NCBI GenBank assembly: GCA_019115485.1
Contig: DXDM01000006.1
Span: forward strand, 1 to 64,000
Reading direction: 5' to 3'
Origin: Candidatus Barnesiella excrementavium
GTDB taxonomy: Bacteria; Bacteroidota; Bacteroidia; Bacteroidales; Barnesiellaceae
DNA length: 64,000 nucleotides
Part shown: piece after piece, positions 44,178-54,730 of the stretch
How positions within the stretch are numbered: the stretch's first letter is position 1
Layout: each line of letters starts with the position of its first letter
Position numbers and translations under genes: made by a program
The notes under the pieces: model-generated
What the model saw: the letters and a program-made list of their open reading frames with translations, nothing else
The model's database searches: none
What the model was told of the DNA's origin: nothing

Positions 44178-45089
44178 ATGAAAAAAGAGACGCTCCAAAA
44201 TATCCTCTACTCGCCGCTCTACCTCTGGTTCAAGCTGCATGCGCTGTTGCCCATGCGGGTGCTCTACCTGCTGGCCGACCTGCTCTACTACCCGCTCTAC
44301 TACGTGGTGCACTACCGCCGCAAGCTGGTGTTCGAAAACCTGCGCAACTCTTTCCCCGACAAGAGCGACCGGGAGTTGCGGCAGCTCGAAAAACGATTCT
44401 ACCGCCACTTCTGCGACTACGTCGCAGAGACGATAAAGCTGCTGCATATCTCCGACAGCGAGATGCGTCGCCGCATGGTGTTCGAACAGGTCGACATCAT
44501 CGACCGCCTGTTTGACCAGAACCGTTCCATCATCATACTGCTGGGCCACTTCGGCAACTGGGAGTGGGTGCCCTCCGTCACCCTGTGGACCCATACCCCC
44601 GATGTAACTTTTGCCCAGATATACCGCCCGTTGAACAACGAATGGTTCGACCGCTTCTTCCTGAAACTGCGCTCCCGCTTCGGCTCCGTCTGCATCGCCA
44701 AAAAAGACACCCTGCGGGCCATCTTGCAGATGAAACGCTCGGGCCGCCCCTCCATCACCGGCTTCATGTCGGACCAGACCCCCTCGCCGGCCAACATTCA
44801 CCACTGGACCCGCTTCCTTTCGCAAGACTCGCCCGTGCTCACCGGCTACGAGAAGATTGCCCGCAAGGCCGACTTTGCCGTGCTCTACTTCGATGTCGAG
44901 ATGGTGAAACGGGGATACTACAAGGCTACAATCCGGGAGATTGCCCTGCACCCCAACGAATTGCCCGAGTTTGAAATCACCGACCGCTATACCGCCCTGA
45001 TGGAGCAGACCATCTTGCGCAAACCCTGGGGGTGGCTTTGGACCCACAAGCGCTGGAAATACAAACACGAAAATTTTCCCAATACCTGA
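44178..45089 (+). CDS. Lysophospholipid/lipid A acyltransferase (LpxL/HtrB family)
   Basis: Inner-membrane acyltransferase that adds a secondary acyl chain, probably to lipid A. The 303-residue protein has one membrane segment near residue 25 and the catalytic HxxxxE motif in LLGHFGNWEWVPS; VHYRRKLVFENLRNSFP and TGFMSDQTPSP are further family features. ATG 44178 follows mtaB by 10 bp. The glycosyltransferase gene comes 6 bp after, so mtaB, this gene and the glycosyltransferase look like one operon. Confidence 0.9.
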   Translation: MKKETLQNILYSPLYLWFKLHALLPMRVLYLLADLLYYPLYYVVHYRRKLVFENLRNSFPDKSDRELRQLEKRFYRHFCDYVAETIKLLHISDSEMRRRMVFEQVDIIDRLFDQNRSIIILLGHFGNWEWVPSVTLWTHTPDVTFAQIYRPLNNEWFDRFFLKLRSRFGSVCIAKKDTLRAILQMKRSGRPSITGFMSDQTPSPANIHHWTRFLSQDSPVLTGYEKIARKADFAVLYFDVEMVKRGYYKATIREIALHPNELPEFEITDRYTALMEQTILRKPWGWLWTHKRWKYKHENFPNT

Positions 45090-45095
45090 GAGAAT

Positions 45096-46091
45096 ATGAA
45101 AAAGAAAGTCGCCGTCGTCATTCTCAACTGGAACGGTGCCGCCCTGCTGCGCCGCTTCCTCCCCTCGGTATGCGCCCACACCAACGACCAACTGGCCGAC
45201 GTGGTTGTCGTCGACAACGGGTCGGACGACACGTCGGTCGAGATTCTCAACCGGGAGTTCCCCCAGGTGCGCACCCTGCTCTTCCCCCGCAACTACGGCT
45301 TTGCCGAGGGATACAACCGGGCTCTCGACGCACTCGACTACGAATATGCCGTGCTGCTCAACTCGGACGTCGAGGTGACTCCCCGGTGGCTCGAACCGCT
45401 GCTTGCCTTCGTCGAGGCTCACCCCGACGTGGCTGCCTGCCAGCCCAAGATACGGGCACTGCGCGAACCCGAGAAATTCGAGTATGCCGGAGCTGCCGGC
45501 GGATTTATCGACCGCTATGGCTACCCCTTCTGCCGGGGACGTCTGTTCGGCACCCTCGAAACCGACAACGGACAGTATGACGACCCGCTCGACATCTTCT
45601 GGGCCAGCGGCGCCGCCCTCTTCGTGCGCACGGCCGTCTACCGTGCGGTGGGCGGTCTCGACCCCAGCTTCTTCGCCCACATGGAGGAGATAGACCTCTG
45701 CTGGCGCATTCACCTGGCCGGGCACCGCATCGCCGTGGTTCCACAAAGCGTGGTCTACCACCAGGGCGGAGCCTCGCTCGACGCCGCCAATCCGCGGAAG
45801 ACCTACCTCAACTTCCGCAACAACCTGCTCATGCTACACAAGAACCTGCCCAGACAGGAGGGGAAAAAGATTCTGTTTATCCGCAGGCTCTACGACACGC
45901 TGGCCTTCGCGCGGTTCGTCATGCTGGGACAACTGCCCCACGCCCGGGCCATACTGCGGGCCCACAACGACTTCCGCAAGATGCGCAAGCAATACACCCG
46001 CTACCCCGACGAGAACCTGCTGGGACGATTCCCCGAGACGGGGCGAAACATCACCATCGACTACTTTCTCAAAGGTAAAAAAAGGTTCTGA
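45096..46091 (+). CDS. Family 2 glycosyltransferase (rhamnosyltransferase-like)
   Basis: GT-A glycosyltransferase, 331 residues, probably acting on a surface glycan. VVILNWNGAALLRRFLPSV and VVDNGSDDTSVE are the nucleotide-sugar site, NSDVEVTPRWLEPL holds the metal-binding region, and HMEEIDLCWRIHLAG the acceptor-side motif. VVYHQGGASLD is typical of the dTDP-rhamnose type. There is no membrane span. Donor and acceptor are not known. Last gene of the mtaB group. Confidence 0.85.
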   Translation: MKKKVAVVILNWNGAALLRRFLPSVCAHTNDQLADVVVVDNGSDDTSVEILNREFPQVRTLLFPRNYGFAEGYNRALDALDYEYAVLLNSDVEVTPRWLEPLLAFVEAHPDVAACQPKIRALREPEKFEYAGAAGGFIDRYGYPFCRGRLFGTLETDNGQYDDPLDIFWASGAALFVRTAVYRAVGGLDPSFFAHMEEIDLCWRIHLAGHRIAVVPQSVVYHQGGASLDAANPRKTYLNFRNNLLMLHKNLPRQEGKKILFIRRLYDTLAFARFVMLGQLPHARAILRAHNDFRKMRKQYTRYPDENLLGRFPETGRNITIDYFLKGKKRF

Positions 46092-46116
46092 GGCGACCAC
46101 CGGTCACCCCAGAACC
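46084..46116. terminator. Hairpin between glycosyltransferase and sufS
   Basis: GGTTCTG/CAGAACC (46084-46090 with 46110-46116) with an inner GACC/GGTC stem. It overlaps the glycosyltransferase stop codon and lies between convergent genes. Confidence 0.55.
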
Positions 46117-46141
46117 CTCGATTTATTTCCATAAAATCCTT

Positions 46142-47359
46142 TTAGCGAAACATCTTCACTACCCGATGCAGGGCGGCGATAAAGGCGTCGGCCTCGGCTT
46201 GGGTATTGTACATGGCAAACGACACCCGCACCGTCCCCTCGATACCGAGCGAGGTCATGAGCGGCTGGGCGCAGTGGTGCCCCGTGCGCACGGCTACGCC
46301 CAACTTGTCGAGCAACATGCCCATGTCGTAGTGGTGTATGCCGTCGACCAGGAACGAGATGACCGAGCTCTTGTGAGGCGAGGTGCCGAAGATGCGCATA
46401 CCCTCGATTTGCTCCATCTGGGCGGTGGTGTAGCGCATCAGTTCATTCTCATGGGCGGCGATGGCTTCCAACCCAATACCGTCGACATAGTCGAGTGCCG
46501 AAGCAAAGGCAGCCGTGCCCACATAGTCGGGAGTTCCGGCCTCGAACTTGAAGGGTAGTTCGCCGAAGGTGGTTCCCGAGAAATCGACGTGGGCAATCAT
46601 CTCGCCACCCCCCTGATAGGGAGGCATGGCATCGAGCCACTTCTCCTTGCCATAGAGTATGCCGATACCCGTAGGACCATAAATCTTGTGAGCCGAGAAG
46701 GCATAGAAGTCGGCATCGAGCTCCTGCACATTCACCCGCAGGTGAGGTATGGCCTGAGCGCCGTCGACCAGCACCGGCACCCCCTGGGAGTGGGCATAGG
46801 CAATCATCTCGCGCACCGGGTTGATGGTACCCAGCACGTTGGAGACCTGTGCGACGCCTACCAGACGGGTGTGCTCGTTGAAGAGCTGTTTATAGACATC
46901 GAGTTGCAGTTCGCCCCGCTCGTTGATGGGGACTACCCGCAACTTGATTTTGCGCCGACGTTGCAGGAGTTGCCAGGGCACGATATCGGCGTGATGCTCC
47001 ATCACGGTGAGAATCACCTCGTCGCCGTCGTGCAGGAACTCGTCGCCAAACGAAGAGGCCACCAGATTGATGGCTTCGGTCGTCCCCCGCGTGAAGACAA
47101 TCTCGGAAGGCGAAGCGGCACCAATAAACTGCTGTACCCGTCGACGGGCCGCCTCGTGAGCATCGGTAGCCTCCTGGCTCAGGGTATGCACCCCGCGATG
47201 CACGTTGGCATTCACCCGGTAGTAGGTATCGGCAATGTGGTTGACTACGCACCGGGGGGTCTGCGAGGTGGCCGCATTGTCCAGATAAATCAGCGGACGC
47301 CCCGATACCTCCCGTTTCAGAATGGGAAAATCGTCTCTTATCTTCTCAATATCCAACAT
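46142..47359 (-). CDS. sufS: Cysteine desulfurase SufS
   Basis: Takes sulfur from cysteine as a persulfide for Fe-S assembly; group II, PLP-dependent. The 405-residue protein has the PLP lysine in DFYAFSAHKIYGPTGIGILYG, TRGTTEAINLVA, and the catalytic cysteine in VRTGHHCAQPLMTSLG. Last gene of the cvpA-sufB-sufC-sufD-sufS set. No sufE or sufU partner is in the window. Confidence 0.95.
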   Translation of the reverse strand: MLDIEKIRDDFPILKREVSGRPLIYLDNAATSQTPRCVVNHIADTYYRVNANVHRGVHTLSQEATDAHEAARRRVQQFIGAASPSEIVFTRGTTEAINLVASSFGDEFLHDGDEVILTVMEHHADIVPWQLLQRRRKIKLRVVPINERGELQLDVYKQLFNEHTRLVGVAQVSNVLGTINPVREMIAYAHSQGVPVLVDGAQAIPHLRVNVQELDADFYAFSAHKIYGPTGIGILYGKEKWLDAMPPYQGGGEMIAHVDFSGTTFGELPFKFEAGTPDYVGTAAFASALDYVDGIGLEAIAAHENELMRYTTAQMEQIEGMRIFGTSPHKSSVISFLVDGIHHYDMGMLLDKLGVAVRTGHHCAQPLMTSLGIEGTVRVSFAMYNTQAEADAFIAALHRVVKMFR

Positions 47360-47380
47360 GGTGGAACTCCTTTCTTCTTT

Positions 47381-48736
47381 TTAATCCTGACGGCACGCCT
47401 GGCAGCCCGAGCACTTGGCCAGTTCCCCGCGGAACCGCTTCTCGACCAACTGACGCAACCGGTCTTTGAGGGCGTCGAGACGCACCTGCTCGATGACATC
47501 GTTGGTAAAGGCAAACATCAACAACATGCGGGCCTCGGCCTCGGTGATACCGCGCGACCGCATGTAGAACAGGGCGTTCTGGTCGAGCTGCCCCACGGTA
47601 GCGCCGTGGCTGCACTTCACGTCATCGGCATAAATTTCGAGCTGAGGTTTGGTGTACATCTTGGCCAGCGGCGAGGCGCACAGGTTCTTGTTGCCCTGAT
47701 AGGCCTCGGTCTTCTGGGCGCCGTGGCGCACCAGTATGCGGCCGCAGAAAGAGCCGCGGGCCGAGTCGTTAAGTACGTATTTGAACAGTTCGTTGCTGTG
47801 GCAATGCGAAACGGCGTGGTCGATGAAGGTATAGGTGTCGACCGACTGCTCCTTGTCGACAATGCCCATGCCGCAGAGCGACAACTCGGCATGCTCGCCG
47901 GCGAAGGTCGAGTAGTAGTTGCTGCGGGTGATGCCGTTGTGCAACACGATGCCGTTGACCAGTACGTTCGACCGGGCTCCCTGACGCACAAATACCGAAG
48001 CCACCTTGGCCGTATTCTCCGACGACTCTTCCATGTCGTAGTAGTCGAAGACGGCATCGTCGTCGACAAAAATCTCGCACACCTGCGAGGCGAGGAAGCG
48101 TACCGACGACTCGTCGGAGTGGTCACACACCAGCAGTTTGGCCTGCGCCCCCTTGCCCACCACGATGAGCAACCGGCGGTTGACCATGAAATCGACATTG
48201 CCCCGCAGGATATTCACCAGCTGAATGGGCTTCTCAACGACCACCCCGTCGGGGATATAGATGAAAAACCCGTCCTGGGCAAAGGCAGTGTTGAGCGCCA
48301 CCGTACCGTCGCGCTTCATGTCGGCTACCCGACCGTAATAGCGTTCCACCAGTTGCGGATATTGCCGGGCCATCTCGCAAAGGCTGCCCACGAGGACACC
48401 CTCGGGCAACTTGGCCGCTGCGGGCTGGGCCTGCGCATAGAAGGTATCGTTGACCACGAAATAGAGCAACGTGCTCAGATTGGGCACATCGCAACGGAAC
48501 ACTTCATAGGGATTGACCTCGATGTTGACCCGTCCCAGGTTCAAGCCATAGTCGGGGGCATAGAGGGCCTCGATGTCGGTGCGGCGGAACTCCTCGTCTT
48601 TGAGCGTGGGCAGGCCCCGGCTTTCGAGCAGCGCAACCGCCTCGTCGCGCAAGGCGTTCATCACCGGCGACGAATGGCCCGTAATCAAATCCTTCTGCGC
48701 ATGATATAAATCTATATATTGCTGTACTGCACTCAT
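47381..48736 (-). CDS. sufD: Fe-S cluster assembly protein SufD
   Basis: Scaffold subunit that pairs with SufB and SufC. The 451-residue protein is rich in beta strands. KCSHGATVGQLDQNALFYMRSRGI is the conserved SufB/D C-terminal region, with a cysteine and histidine near the cluster site. The C-terminus has CSGCQACRQD, an extra cysteine cluster (CSGCQAC) not needed for SufD. Start: ATG 48736 is preferred to ATG 48778, which would overlap sufC by about 35 bp. Confidence 0.93.
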   Translation of the reverse strand: MSAVQQYIDLYHAQKDLITGHSSPVMNALRDEAVALLESRGLPTLKDEEFRRTDIEALYAPDYGLNLGRVNIEVNPYEVFRCDVPNLSTLLYFVVNDTFYAQAQPAAAKLPEGVLVGSLCEMARQYPQLVERYYGRVADMKRDGTVALNTAFAQDGFFIYIPDGVVVEKPIQLVNILRGNVDFMVNRRLLIVVGKGAQAKLLVCDHSDESSVRFLASQVCEIFVDDDAVFDYYDMEESSENTAKVASVFVRQGARSNVLVNGIVLHNGITRSNYYSTFAGEHAELSLCGMGIVDKEQSVDTYTFIDHAVSHCHSNELFKYVLNDSARGSFCGRILVRHGAQKTEAYQGNKNLCASPLAKMYTKPQLEIYADDVKCSHGATVGQLDQNALFYMRSRGITEAEARMLLMFAFTNDVIEQVRLDALKDRLRQLVEKRFRGELAKCSGCQACRQD

Positions 48737-48743
48737 AACTCTC

Positions 48744-49499
48744 TTAAATTTCACCCAACTCTTTCTTAATCCAGTCATAACCGCGCTCTTCGAGCTCCAA
48801 GGCCAACTCGGGTCCGCCCGACTTCACGATGCGGCCCTTGTAGAGCACATGTACGAAATCGGGAGCGATATAGTCGAGCAACCGTTGGTAGTGGGTGATG
48901 ACAATGGTGGCGTTCTTCTCGCTCTTCAACTTGTTCACCCCCCCGGCAACGATGCGCAGGGCGTCGATGTCGAGACCGCTGTCGGTCTCGTCGAGAATCG
49001 AGAGACGGGGCTCCAGCATGGCCATCTGGAAAATCTCGTTGCGTTTCTTCTCACCGCCCGAGAAACCCTCGTTGACCGAGCGGCTGGCCAGCTTGTTGTC
49101 GAGCTCGACAATCGCACGCTTCTCGCGCATGAGTTTCAGGAAATCGGAGGCCGAGAGGGGTTCGAGTCCGCGATACTTGCGCTGCTCGTTCACGGCCGTA
49201 CGCATGAAATTGACCATGCTCACCCCCGGAATCTCGACCGGGTACTGGAAGCTCAGGAAGAGCCCCTCGTGCGAACGGTCTTCGGGCGAAAGGGCCAGGA
49301 GGTCCTTGCCGTAAAACTCGACCGAACCGCGGGTCACCTCGTAGGCGGGATTACCGGTAAGCACGGCCGAGAGCGTACTCTTGCCCGAGCCGTTGGGTCC
49401 CATGATGGCATGCACCTCGCCCGGTTTCACCACGAGGTTGATGCCCTTCAATATCTCTTTGCCATTGATACTGGCATGCAGGTCTGTAATCTTCAACAT
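48744..49499 (-). CDS. sufC: Fe-S cluster assembly ATPase SufC
   Basis: ABC-type ATPase that drives the SufBCD scaffold. The 251-residue protein has Walker A in [12 protein letters not shown] (about residue 34), signature [14 protein letters not shown], and Walker [13 protein letters not shown]. Cytoplasmic, with no membrane part. Seven base pairs separate it from sufD. Confidence 0.96.
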   Translation of the reverse strand: MLKITDLHASINGKEILKGINLVVKPGEVHAIMGPNGSGKSTLSAVLTGNPAYEVTRGSVEFYGKDLLALSPEDRSHEGLFLSFQYPVEIPGVSMVNFMRTAVNEQRKYRGLEPLSASDFLKLMREKRAIVELDNKLASRSVNEGFSGGEKKRNEIFQMAMLEPRLSILDETDSGLDIDALRIVAGGVNKLKSEKNATIVITHYQRLLDYIAPDFVHVLYKGRIVKSGGPELALELEERGYDWIKKELGEI

Positions 49500-49574
49500 A
49501 GATATCTGGTTTTATTTTTTTCTTTCATTCTATTCTGCGGCCGGGAAGCGGCAGGCCTCCCCGCCGGCAACGTC

Positions 49575-51026
49575 TTATCCCACCGAACCTTCGAGCGAAA
49601 TCTGCAACAGTTTCTGAGCCTCTACGGCAAACTCCATGGGCAGCTTGTTCATCACCTCCTTGGCATAGCCGTTGACGATAAGCCCCACGGCATCTTCGGT
49701 GGGGATACCCCGTTGGTTGCAGTAGAAAATCTGGTCTTCGTTGATTTTCGAGGTGGTAGCCTCGTGCTCGACGATGGCGGTATCGTTCTGTATATCCATA
49801 TAGGGGAAGGTGTGCGCCCCGCAGTCGGAGCTGAGCAGCAGGCTGTCGCACTGGGTGAAGTTGCGGGCGTTCTCGGCGCCGGGCAATACCTTCACCAGAC
49901 CGCGGTAGCTGTTTTGGCTGCGGCCGGCCGATATGCCTTTCGAGACGATGGTGCTGCGGGTATTCTTGCCGATGTGTATCATCTTGGTACCCGTGTCGGC
50001 CTGCTGGTAGTTGTTGGTGACGGCAACGGAGTAGAACTCGCCCACCGAGTGGTCGCCCGCCAGCACGCAACTGGGGTATTTCCAGGTGATGGCCGAACCG
50101 GTCTCGACCTGGGTCCACGACAGTTTCGAGTGGTCGCCCTTGCACATGCCGCGCTTGGTCACGAAATTGTAGATGCCGCCTTTCCCCTCCTTGTCGCCGG
50201 GATACCAGTTCTGCACGGTCGAGTATTTCACCTCGGCCCGGTCGTGCACCACAATCTCGACAATGGCGGCGTGCAGCTGATTCTCATCGCGCATGGGGGC
50301 CGTGCACCCTTCGAGGTAGCTCACATAGCTGTCGTCGTCGGCCACGATGAGCGTGCGCTCGAACTGGCCGGTATTGGCGGCATTGATGCGGAAGTAGGTC
50401 GACAGTTCCATGGGACAGCGTACCCCCTTGGGGATATAGACAAACGAGCCGTCGCTGAACACGGCCGAGTTGAGGGCGGCAAAGAAGTTGTCGCGGTACG
50501 ACACAACCGAACCCAGGTAGCGTTTCACCAGGTCGGGGTAATCTTTCACCGCCTCGCTGAACGAGCAGAAGATGACACCCAGCTCGGCCAGCTTCTCCCG
50601 GAAGGTGGTGCGCACCGACACACTGTCCATCACGGCGTCGACAGCCACCCCCGACAGTTTCATCTGCTCTTCGAGCGAGATACCCAGCTTGTCGAAGGTC
50701 TTGCGCAGCTCGGGGTCCACCTCTTCGAGGCTCTTGGGAGCCGTCTTGGTCTTGGGCGCAGCATAGTAGCTGATAGCCTGGTAGTCGATTTCGGGAATCG
50801 TCAGATGCGCCCAATGGGGCATCTCGAGCGTCTTCCAGTAGGCATAGGCTTTAAGCCGGAATTCGAGCAGCCACTCGGGCTCGCCCTTCTTCTCGGAGAT
50901 ATGGCGGATAATCTCCTCGCTCAGACCGTTGGGGATAATATCGGTCTCTATATCGGTGACGAAACCATATTTGTATTCATTCGCGGTAACGTCGCTTAAT
51001 ATTTCATTCGGATTCTCCTGTTTCAT
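49575..51026 (-). CDS. sufB: Fe-S cluster assembly protein SufB
   Basis: Scaffold on which the Fe-S cluster is built. The 483-residue protein has RVDP-type ring regions, [18 protein letters not shown], and the C-terminal [29 protein letters not shown] with conserved cysteine and glutamate. Start ATG 51026 (a TTG at 51032 is rejected). cvpA ends 2 bp upstream, so cvpA and suf are one transcript. Confidence 0.96.
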   Translation of the reverse strand: MKQENPNEILSDVTANEYKYGFVTDIETDIIPNGLSEEIIRHISEKKGEPEWLLEFRLKAYAYWKTLEMPHWAHLTIPEIDYQAISYYAAPKTKTAPKSLEEVDPELRKTFDKLGISLEEQMKLSGVAVDAVMDSVSVRTTFREKLAELGVIFCSFSEAVKDYPDLVKRYLGSVVSYRDNFFAALNSAVFSDGSFVYIPKGVRCPMELSTYFRINAANTGQFERTLIVADDDSYVSYLEGCTAPMRDENQLHAAIVEIVVHDRAEVKYSTVQNWYPGDKEGKGGIYNFVTKRGMCKGDHSKLSWTQVETGSAITWKYPSCVLAGDHSVGEFYSVAVTNNYQQADTGTKMIHIGKNTRSTIVSKGISAGRSQNSYRGLVKVLPGAENARNFTQCDSLLLSSDCGAHTFPYMDIQNDTAIVEHEATTSKINEDQIFYCNQRGIPTEDAVGLIVNGYAKEVMNKLPMEFAVEAQKLLQISLEGSVG

Positions 51027-51028
51027 TT

Positions 51029-51607
51029 TCAATCGTCTTTACTATTTTCACAACAGAGATAGGGCTCGTCGCTCGCCGTCGCACAGGGTATAAACAATCG
51101 GTCACCGGGTTTGTTTCCCGCGGCCAACTGCTCCTGGGCAATCGAGAAAAGCGCCGGAGCCACTCGCAGCGTATGCTGATAGAGATGCGAGGAGGCCACC
51201 GCATGCGACGGCAGGAGTCGCAATTTGGAATCGGCCAGATGAACGAGATTCAACACAATGCTCAGAATTACCAGGTACTTGGCCGCCCCGAAAATGGCCC
51301 CGCCCAAGCGGTCGAGCCACCCCAGCGCCACCTGATGCGAGATGTGGTGTATGAGCCGCATCAATTGCAGGCACACGAGGTAGACCAGCAGAAAGAGCAG
51401 CGAATAGGCCACGATGCGGCTCACGCCTGCCGGCAGGTCGAACATCTGTTGCAACAGCCCGGCAAACGAACCGCCGAACAGCCGCGAAACCAGAATACCG
51501 GCCACGAAACCGCCCAACGAACCCAACTGACGGAACACGCCTTTAATGAGCCCGTACAAGGCGCCCACGAGGACAACCAGCACTATGATAAAATCGATAT
51601 AGTTCAT
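51029..51607 (-). CDS. CvpA family membrane protein
   Basis: The 192-residue protein has four membrane segments (first [44 protein letters not shown]). CvpA proteins are linked to colicin V production and purine-related phenotypes; the molecular role is unclear. Here it leads the suf operon (2 bp from sufB), an arrangement that suggests cotranscription only. Confidence 0.88.
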   Translation of the reverse strand: MNYIDFIIVLVVLVGALYGLIKGVFRQLGSLGGFVAGILVSRLFGGSFAGLLQQMFDLPAGVSRIVAYSLLFLLVYLVCLQLMRLIHHISHQVALGWLDRLGGAIFGAAKYLVILSIVLNLVHLADSKLRLLPSHAVASSHLYQHTLRVAPALFSIAQEQLAAGNKPGDRLFIPCATASDEPYLCCENSKDD

Positions 51608-51634
51608 CGTTTCAACACGCGTTTCTTAGCAGTG

Positions 51635-51642
51635 CAAAATTA
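51635..51642 (-). promoter_or_regulatory. cvpA-suf promoter, -7 element
   Basis: On the minus strand TAATTTTG, exact to TAnnTTTG, 27 bp before the cvpA ATG. It lies after the infB terminator. Confidence 0.6.
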
Positions 51643-51703
51643 CTTCTTTTATTTTGAATGGCAGACTTTTCGGTCTTATTATGCGTTAAAGAGGGATAAC
51701 AAA

Positions 51704-51728
51704 GGCCGCCCCGCGTGGCGGGGCAGCC
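51704..51728 (-). terminator. Terminator after infB
   Basis: On the minus strand GGCTGCCCCGC/GCGGGGCGGCC (11 bp, one G-U pair), a 3-base loop, then TTTGTTAT. It separates rimP-nusA-infB from cvpA-suf. Confidence 0.8.
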
Positions 51729-51755
51729 TTGTCCTATGCATAAACTCCTCGGAAT

Positions 51756-54638
51756 TTAAAGAGTCTTCTTTACCTCTACCTCTTCGTAGGCTTCGATCAA
51801 GTCGCCTACCTTCACATCGTTGTAGTTGGCAATATTCAACCCGCACTCAAAGCCGGTAGCCACCTCTTTGACATCGTCCTTGAAGCGCTTCAACGAACCC
51901 AGGTCGCCGCTGTAAATCACGATACCGTCGCGTATCAGGCGCACCTTGCTCGAACGTTTGATCTTGCCCTCCTTCACGATACAGCCGGCCACGGTACCCA
52001 CCTTGGTGATGTGGTAGGTTTCCAATACCTCGGCCGTACCGAGAATCTCTTCCTTGATTTCGGGCGACAACATACCCTCCATGGCGGCTTTCACCTCCTC
52101 GATGGCATCGTAGATAATCGAGTAGAGACGTATGTCCACACCCTCTTTCTCGGCCAACCGGCGGGCGGCTACCGAAGGACGCACCTGGAAGCCAATGATG
52201 ATGGCGTTGGAGGCGGCGGCCAGCGTGATATCCGACTCGGAAATCTGACCTACGGCCTTATGCAGCACGTTGATCTGAATCTGAGGCGTGGAGAGCTTGA
52301 TGAGCGAGTCGCTCAGAGCCTCTACCGAACCGTCTACGTCGCCCTTGACCACGAGGTTCAACTCCTGGAAGTTGCCGACGGCGATGCGGCGGCCTATATC
52401 GTCGAGGGTGAGCAGCTTGTGGGTGCGCAGACCCAACTCGCGTTGCAGTTGCTCACGCTTGTTGGCAATCTCGCGGGCCTCCTGCTCGGTATCCATCACG
52501 TGGAAGGTATCGCCGGCCTGGGGGGCTCCGTTCAATCCCAGTATCTGTACCGGGGCCGACGGTCCGGCCGACTCGATGCGGGCGTTACGCTCGTTGAACA
52601 TGGCCTTGACACGACCGTGGTTGGTCCCGGCCAGGACGATGTCGCCCTTGTGCAACGTTCCGTTTTGTACCAGCACGGTGGCCACATAGCCCCGTCCCTT
52701 GTCGAGGGTCGACTCGATAATCGTACCCGTGGCCTTGCGGTTGGGGTTGGCTTTCAGGTCGAGCAACTCGGCTTCGAGCAGCACCTTCTCCATGAGTTCG
52801 TGCACGCCGGTACCTTTCTTGGCCGAGATTTCCTGCGACTGGTATTTGCCGCCCCAGTCCTCGACCAGGTAGTTCATATTGGCCAGCTCCTCCTTAATCT
52901 TGTCGGGGTTGGCATTGGGCTTATCAATCTTGTTGATGGCAAAGACGATGGGCACGCCTGCGGCCGATGCGTGGTTGATGGCCTCGACCGTCTGCGGCAT
53001 CACGTTGTCGTCGGCGGCCACGATGATGATGGCGATATCGGTCATCTGGGCACCACGGGCACGCATGGCGGTGAAGGCTTCGTGACCCGGCGTATCGAGG
53101 AAGGTGATGCGACGACCGTCGTCGAGCTTCACGTTGTAGGCTCCGATGTGCTGGGTGATACCTCCGGCCTCGCCGGCAATCACGTTGGAGTTGCGAATGT
53201 AGTCGAGCAACGAGGTTTTACCGTGGTCTACGTGACCCATCACCGTTACGACCGGCGGCCGCGACTGCAAGTCTTCCTCCTTGTCTTCCTCCTCGTGAAT
53301 GGCCTCGACCACCTCGGCGCTCACATACTCGGTCTTGAACCCGAACTCCTCGGCCACGATGTTAATCGTTTCGGCATCGAGGCGCTGGTTGATGGAGACC
53401 ATGATGCCGATGCTCATGCAGGTGGCGATTACCTCGTTGACCGGCACGTTCATCATCGAGGCCAAGTCGTTGGCCGTCACAAACTCGGTCAGTTTCAGCA
53501 CCTTGCTTTCGGCCTCTTCCATCTCGGCGAGTTCACGCTCGCGATTCGAGAAGGCTTCGCGCTTTTCCTTACGCCACTTGGCCGACTTCTTCTGGCCCTT
53601 GGTGGTGAGTCGGGCAAGAGTCTCCTTGATCTGTTTCTGAACGTCCTCTTCGCTGACTTCGGCCTTGATGGGGCGTTGTTTCTGTTTGTTGGGCTTATTG
53701 TTGTTGCCGTTGTTCTTGTTGTTTCCGCCACGGGTCGGCTGGTTGCCGCCCATCGACGAAATGCTCTTCGAGATGTCGACTTTCTCTTTGCTGATGCGCT
53801 GACGTTTGCGGCGCTCGCCACCTTGTGCGTTGGCCTCGTCGCCATTGCCGGCAGCAGGCTTGTGGGCCTCCTGACGTTGTTTCTCCTTGTTCTCGCGCTC
53901 CTTGCGTTTCTCCTCCTTGGTTTTCTTCTTGGGGCGAGTCTGCTGGTTAAGAGCATCGAGGTCGATGTGTCCCACCACATTGATGTTCGAGGTGAAAGCG
54001 GGACGGCCAAGGGTAAACACCTCGTCGTCGTCCGAAGCCTTGGGAGCAGCAGTAGATTCCTGAGGTTTCTCGGCCGATGCGGGAGCCGGGGTTTCATCGG
54101 CAGGTTTTTCCGGTTCGGCGGGAGTTTCGGGCCGGGCCGGTGCAACCGGGGTCTCGGGCTGGGACTTCACCTCGGGTTGAGCGGGTGCAGCCTCTTTTTT
54201 CTCCTCGATCGGTTTCTCCATGGGCTTGGGCTCTTCGACCGGTTTCTCGACCGGGGCCGATGCAGCTTTGTGGTCGGCCGTCTTGGGACGGTTGAGAGCG
54301 TCGAGGTCGACATGTCCCACTACCTTGGGTCGCTGAGGTTCGGGGATAACCGTTTTCAGTTCTTTCGGTTCTTCCTTGGCCTGAGCATTGTTTTCGGCAG
54401 CCTCGGCCGATGCCGCAGCTTTAACGCGCTCTTTATGCCGTTCGAGACTAATGCTCTCCGACTCGAGTTTCAAACTCTTGTCCTTGCTAAACTCCTTCAC
54501 GAGCAGGGCATACTGTTCGTCGGTTATCTTGGCGTTGGGATTAGCCTCTACCGTAAAACCTTTCTTTTGCAGGAACTCGACAGCGGTCTGGATTCCTACA
54601 TTCAAATCTCTTGCTACTTTATTTAACCTTATCGACAT
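51756..54638 (-). CDS. infB: Translation initiation factor IF-2
   Basis: GTPase that brings fMet-tRNA to the 30S subunit. The 960-residue protein begins with an IF2N helix ([16 protein letters not shown]). A long Pro/Glu/Ala/Lys-rich region (about residues 70-345) precedes the G domain: [34 protein letters not shown]. Domains II to IV follow, with the C-terminal fMet-binding domain ([23 protein letters not shown]). ATG 54638 is chosen for the family N-terminus. Third gene of the rimP-nusA-infB operon. Confidence 0.97.
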   Translation of the reverse strand: MSIRLNKVARDLNVGIQTAVEFLQKKGFTVEANPNAKITDEQYALLVKEFSKDKSLKLESESISLERHKERVKAAASAEAAENNAQAKEEPKELKTVIPEPQRPKVVGHVDLDALNRPKTADHKAASAPVEKPVEEPKPMEKPIEEKKEAAPAQPEVKSQPETPVAPARPETPAEPEKPADETPAPASAEKPQESTAAPKASDDDEVFTLGRPAFTSNINVVGHIDLDALNQQTRPKKKTKEEKRKERENKEKQRQEAHKPAAGNGDEANAQGGERRKRQRISKEKVDISKSISSMGGNQPTRGGNNKNNGNNNKPNKQKQRPIKAEVSEEDVQKQIKETLARLTTKGQKKSAKWRKEKREAFSNRERELAEMEEAESKVLKLTEFVTANDLASMMNVPVNEVIATCMSIGIMVSINQRLDAETINIVAEEFGFKTEYVSAEVVEAIHEEEDKEEDLQSRPPVVTVMGHVDHGKTSLLDYIRNSNVIAGEAGGITQHIGAYNVKLDDGRRITFLDTPGHEAFTAMRARGAQMTDIAIIIVAADDNVMPQTVEAINHASAAGVPIVFAINKIDKPNANPDKIKEELANMNYLVEDWGGKYQSQEISAKKGTGVHELMEKVLLEAELLDLKANPNRKATGTIIESTLDKGRGYVATVLVQNGTLHKGDIVLAGTNHGRVKAMFNERNARIESAGPSAPVQILGLNGAPQAGDTFHVMDTEQEAREIANKREQLQRELGLRTHKLLTLDDIGRRIAVGNFQELNLVVKGDVDGSVEALSDSLIKLSTPQIQINVLHKAVGQISESDITLAAASNAIIIGFQVRPSVAARRLAEKEGVDIRLYSIIYDAIEEVKAAMEGMLSPEIKEEILGTAEVLETYHITKVGTVAGCIVKEGKIKRSSKVRLIRDGIVIYSGDLGSLKRFKDDVKEVATGFECGLNIANYNDVKVGDLIEAYEEVEVKKTL

Positions 54639-54730
54639 ACTCAGTTTTAGTTTATAAATATTGGAAGAATAAAAGGAGGCCTTTCTCGAAGGCACAAGGG
54701 AGCGACACTCGGCGCCCCCTCCGCAGCGGA

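Noticed and set aside
48736-48778. A longer SufD start at 48778
   Set aside because: It would overlap the end of sufC by 35 bp; the ATG at 48736 gives a normal N-terminus 7 bp after sufC.
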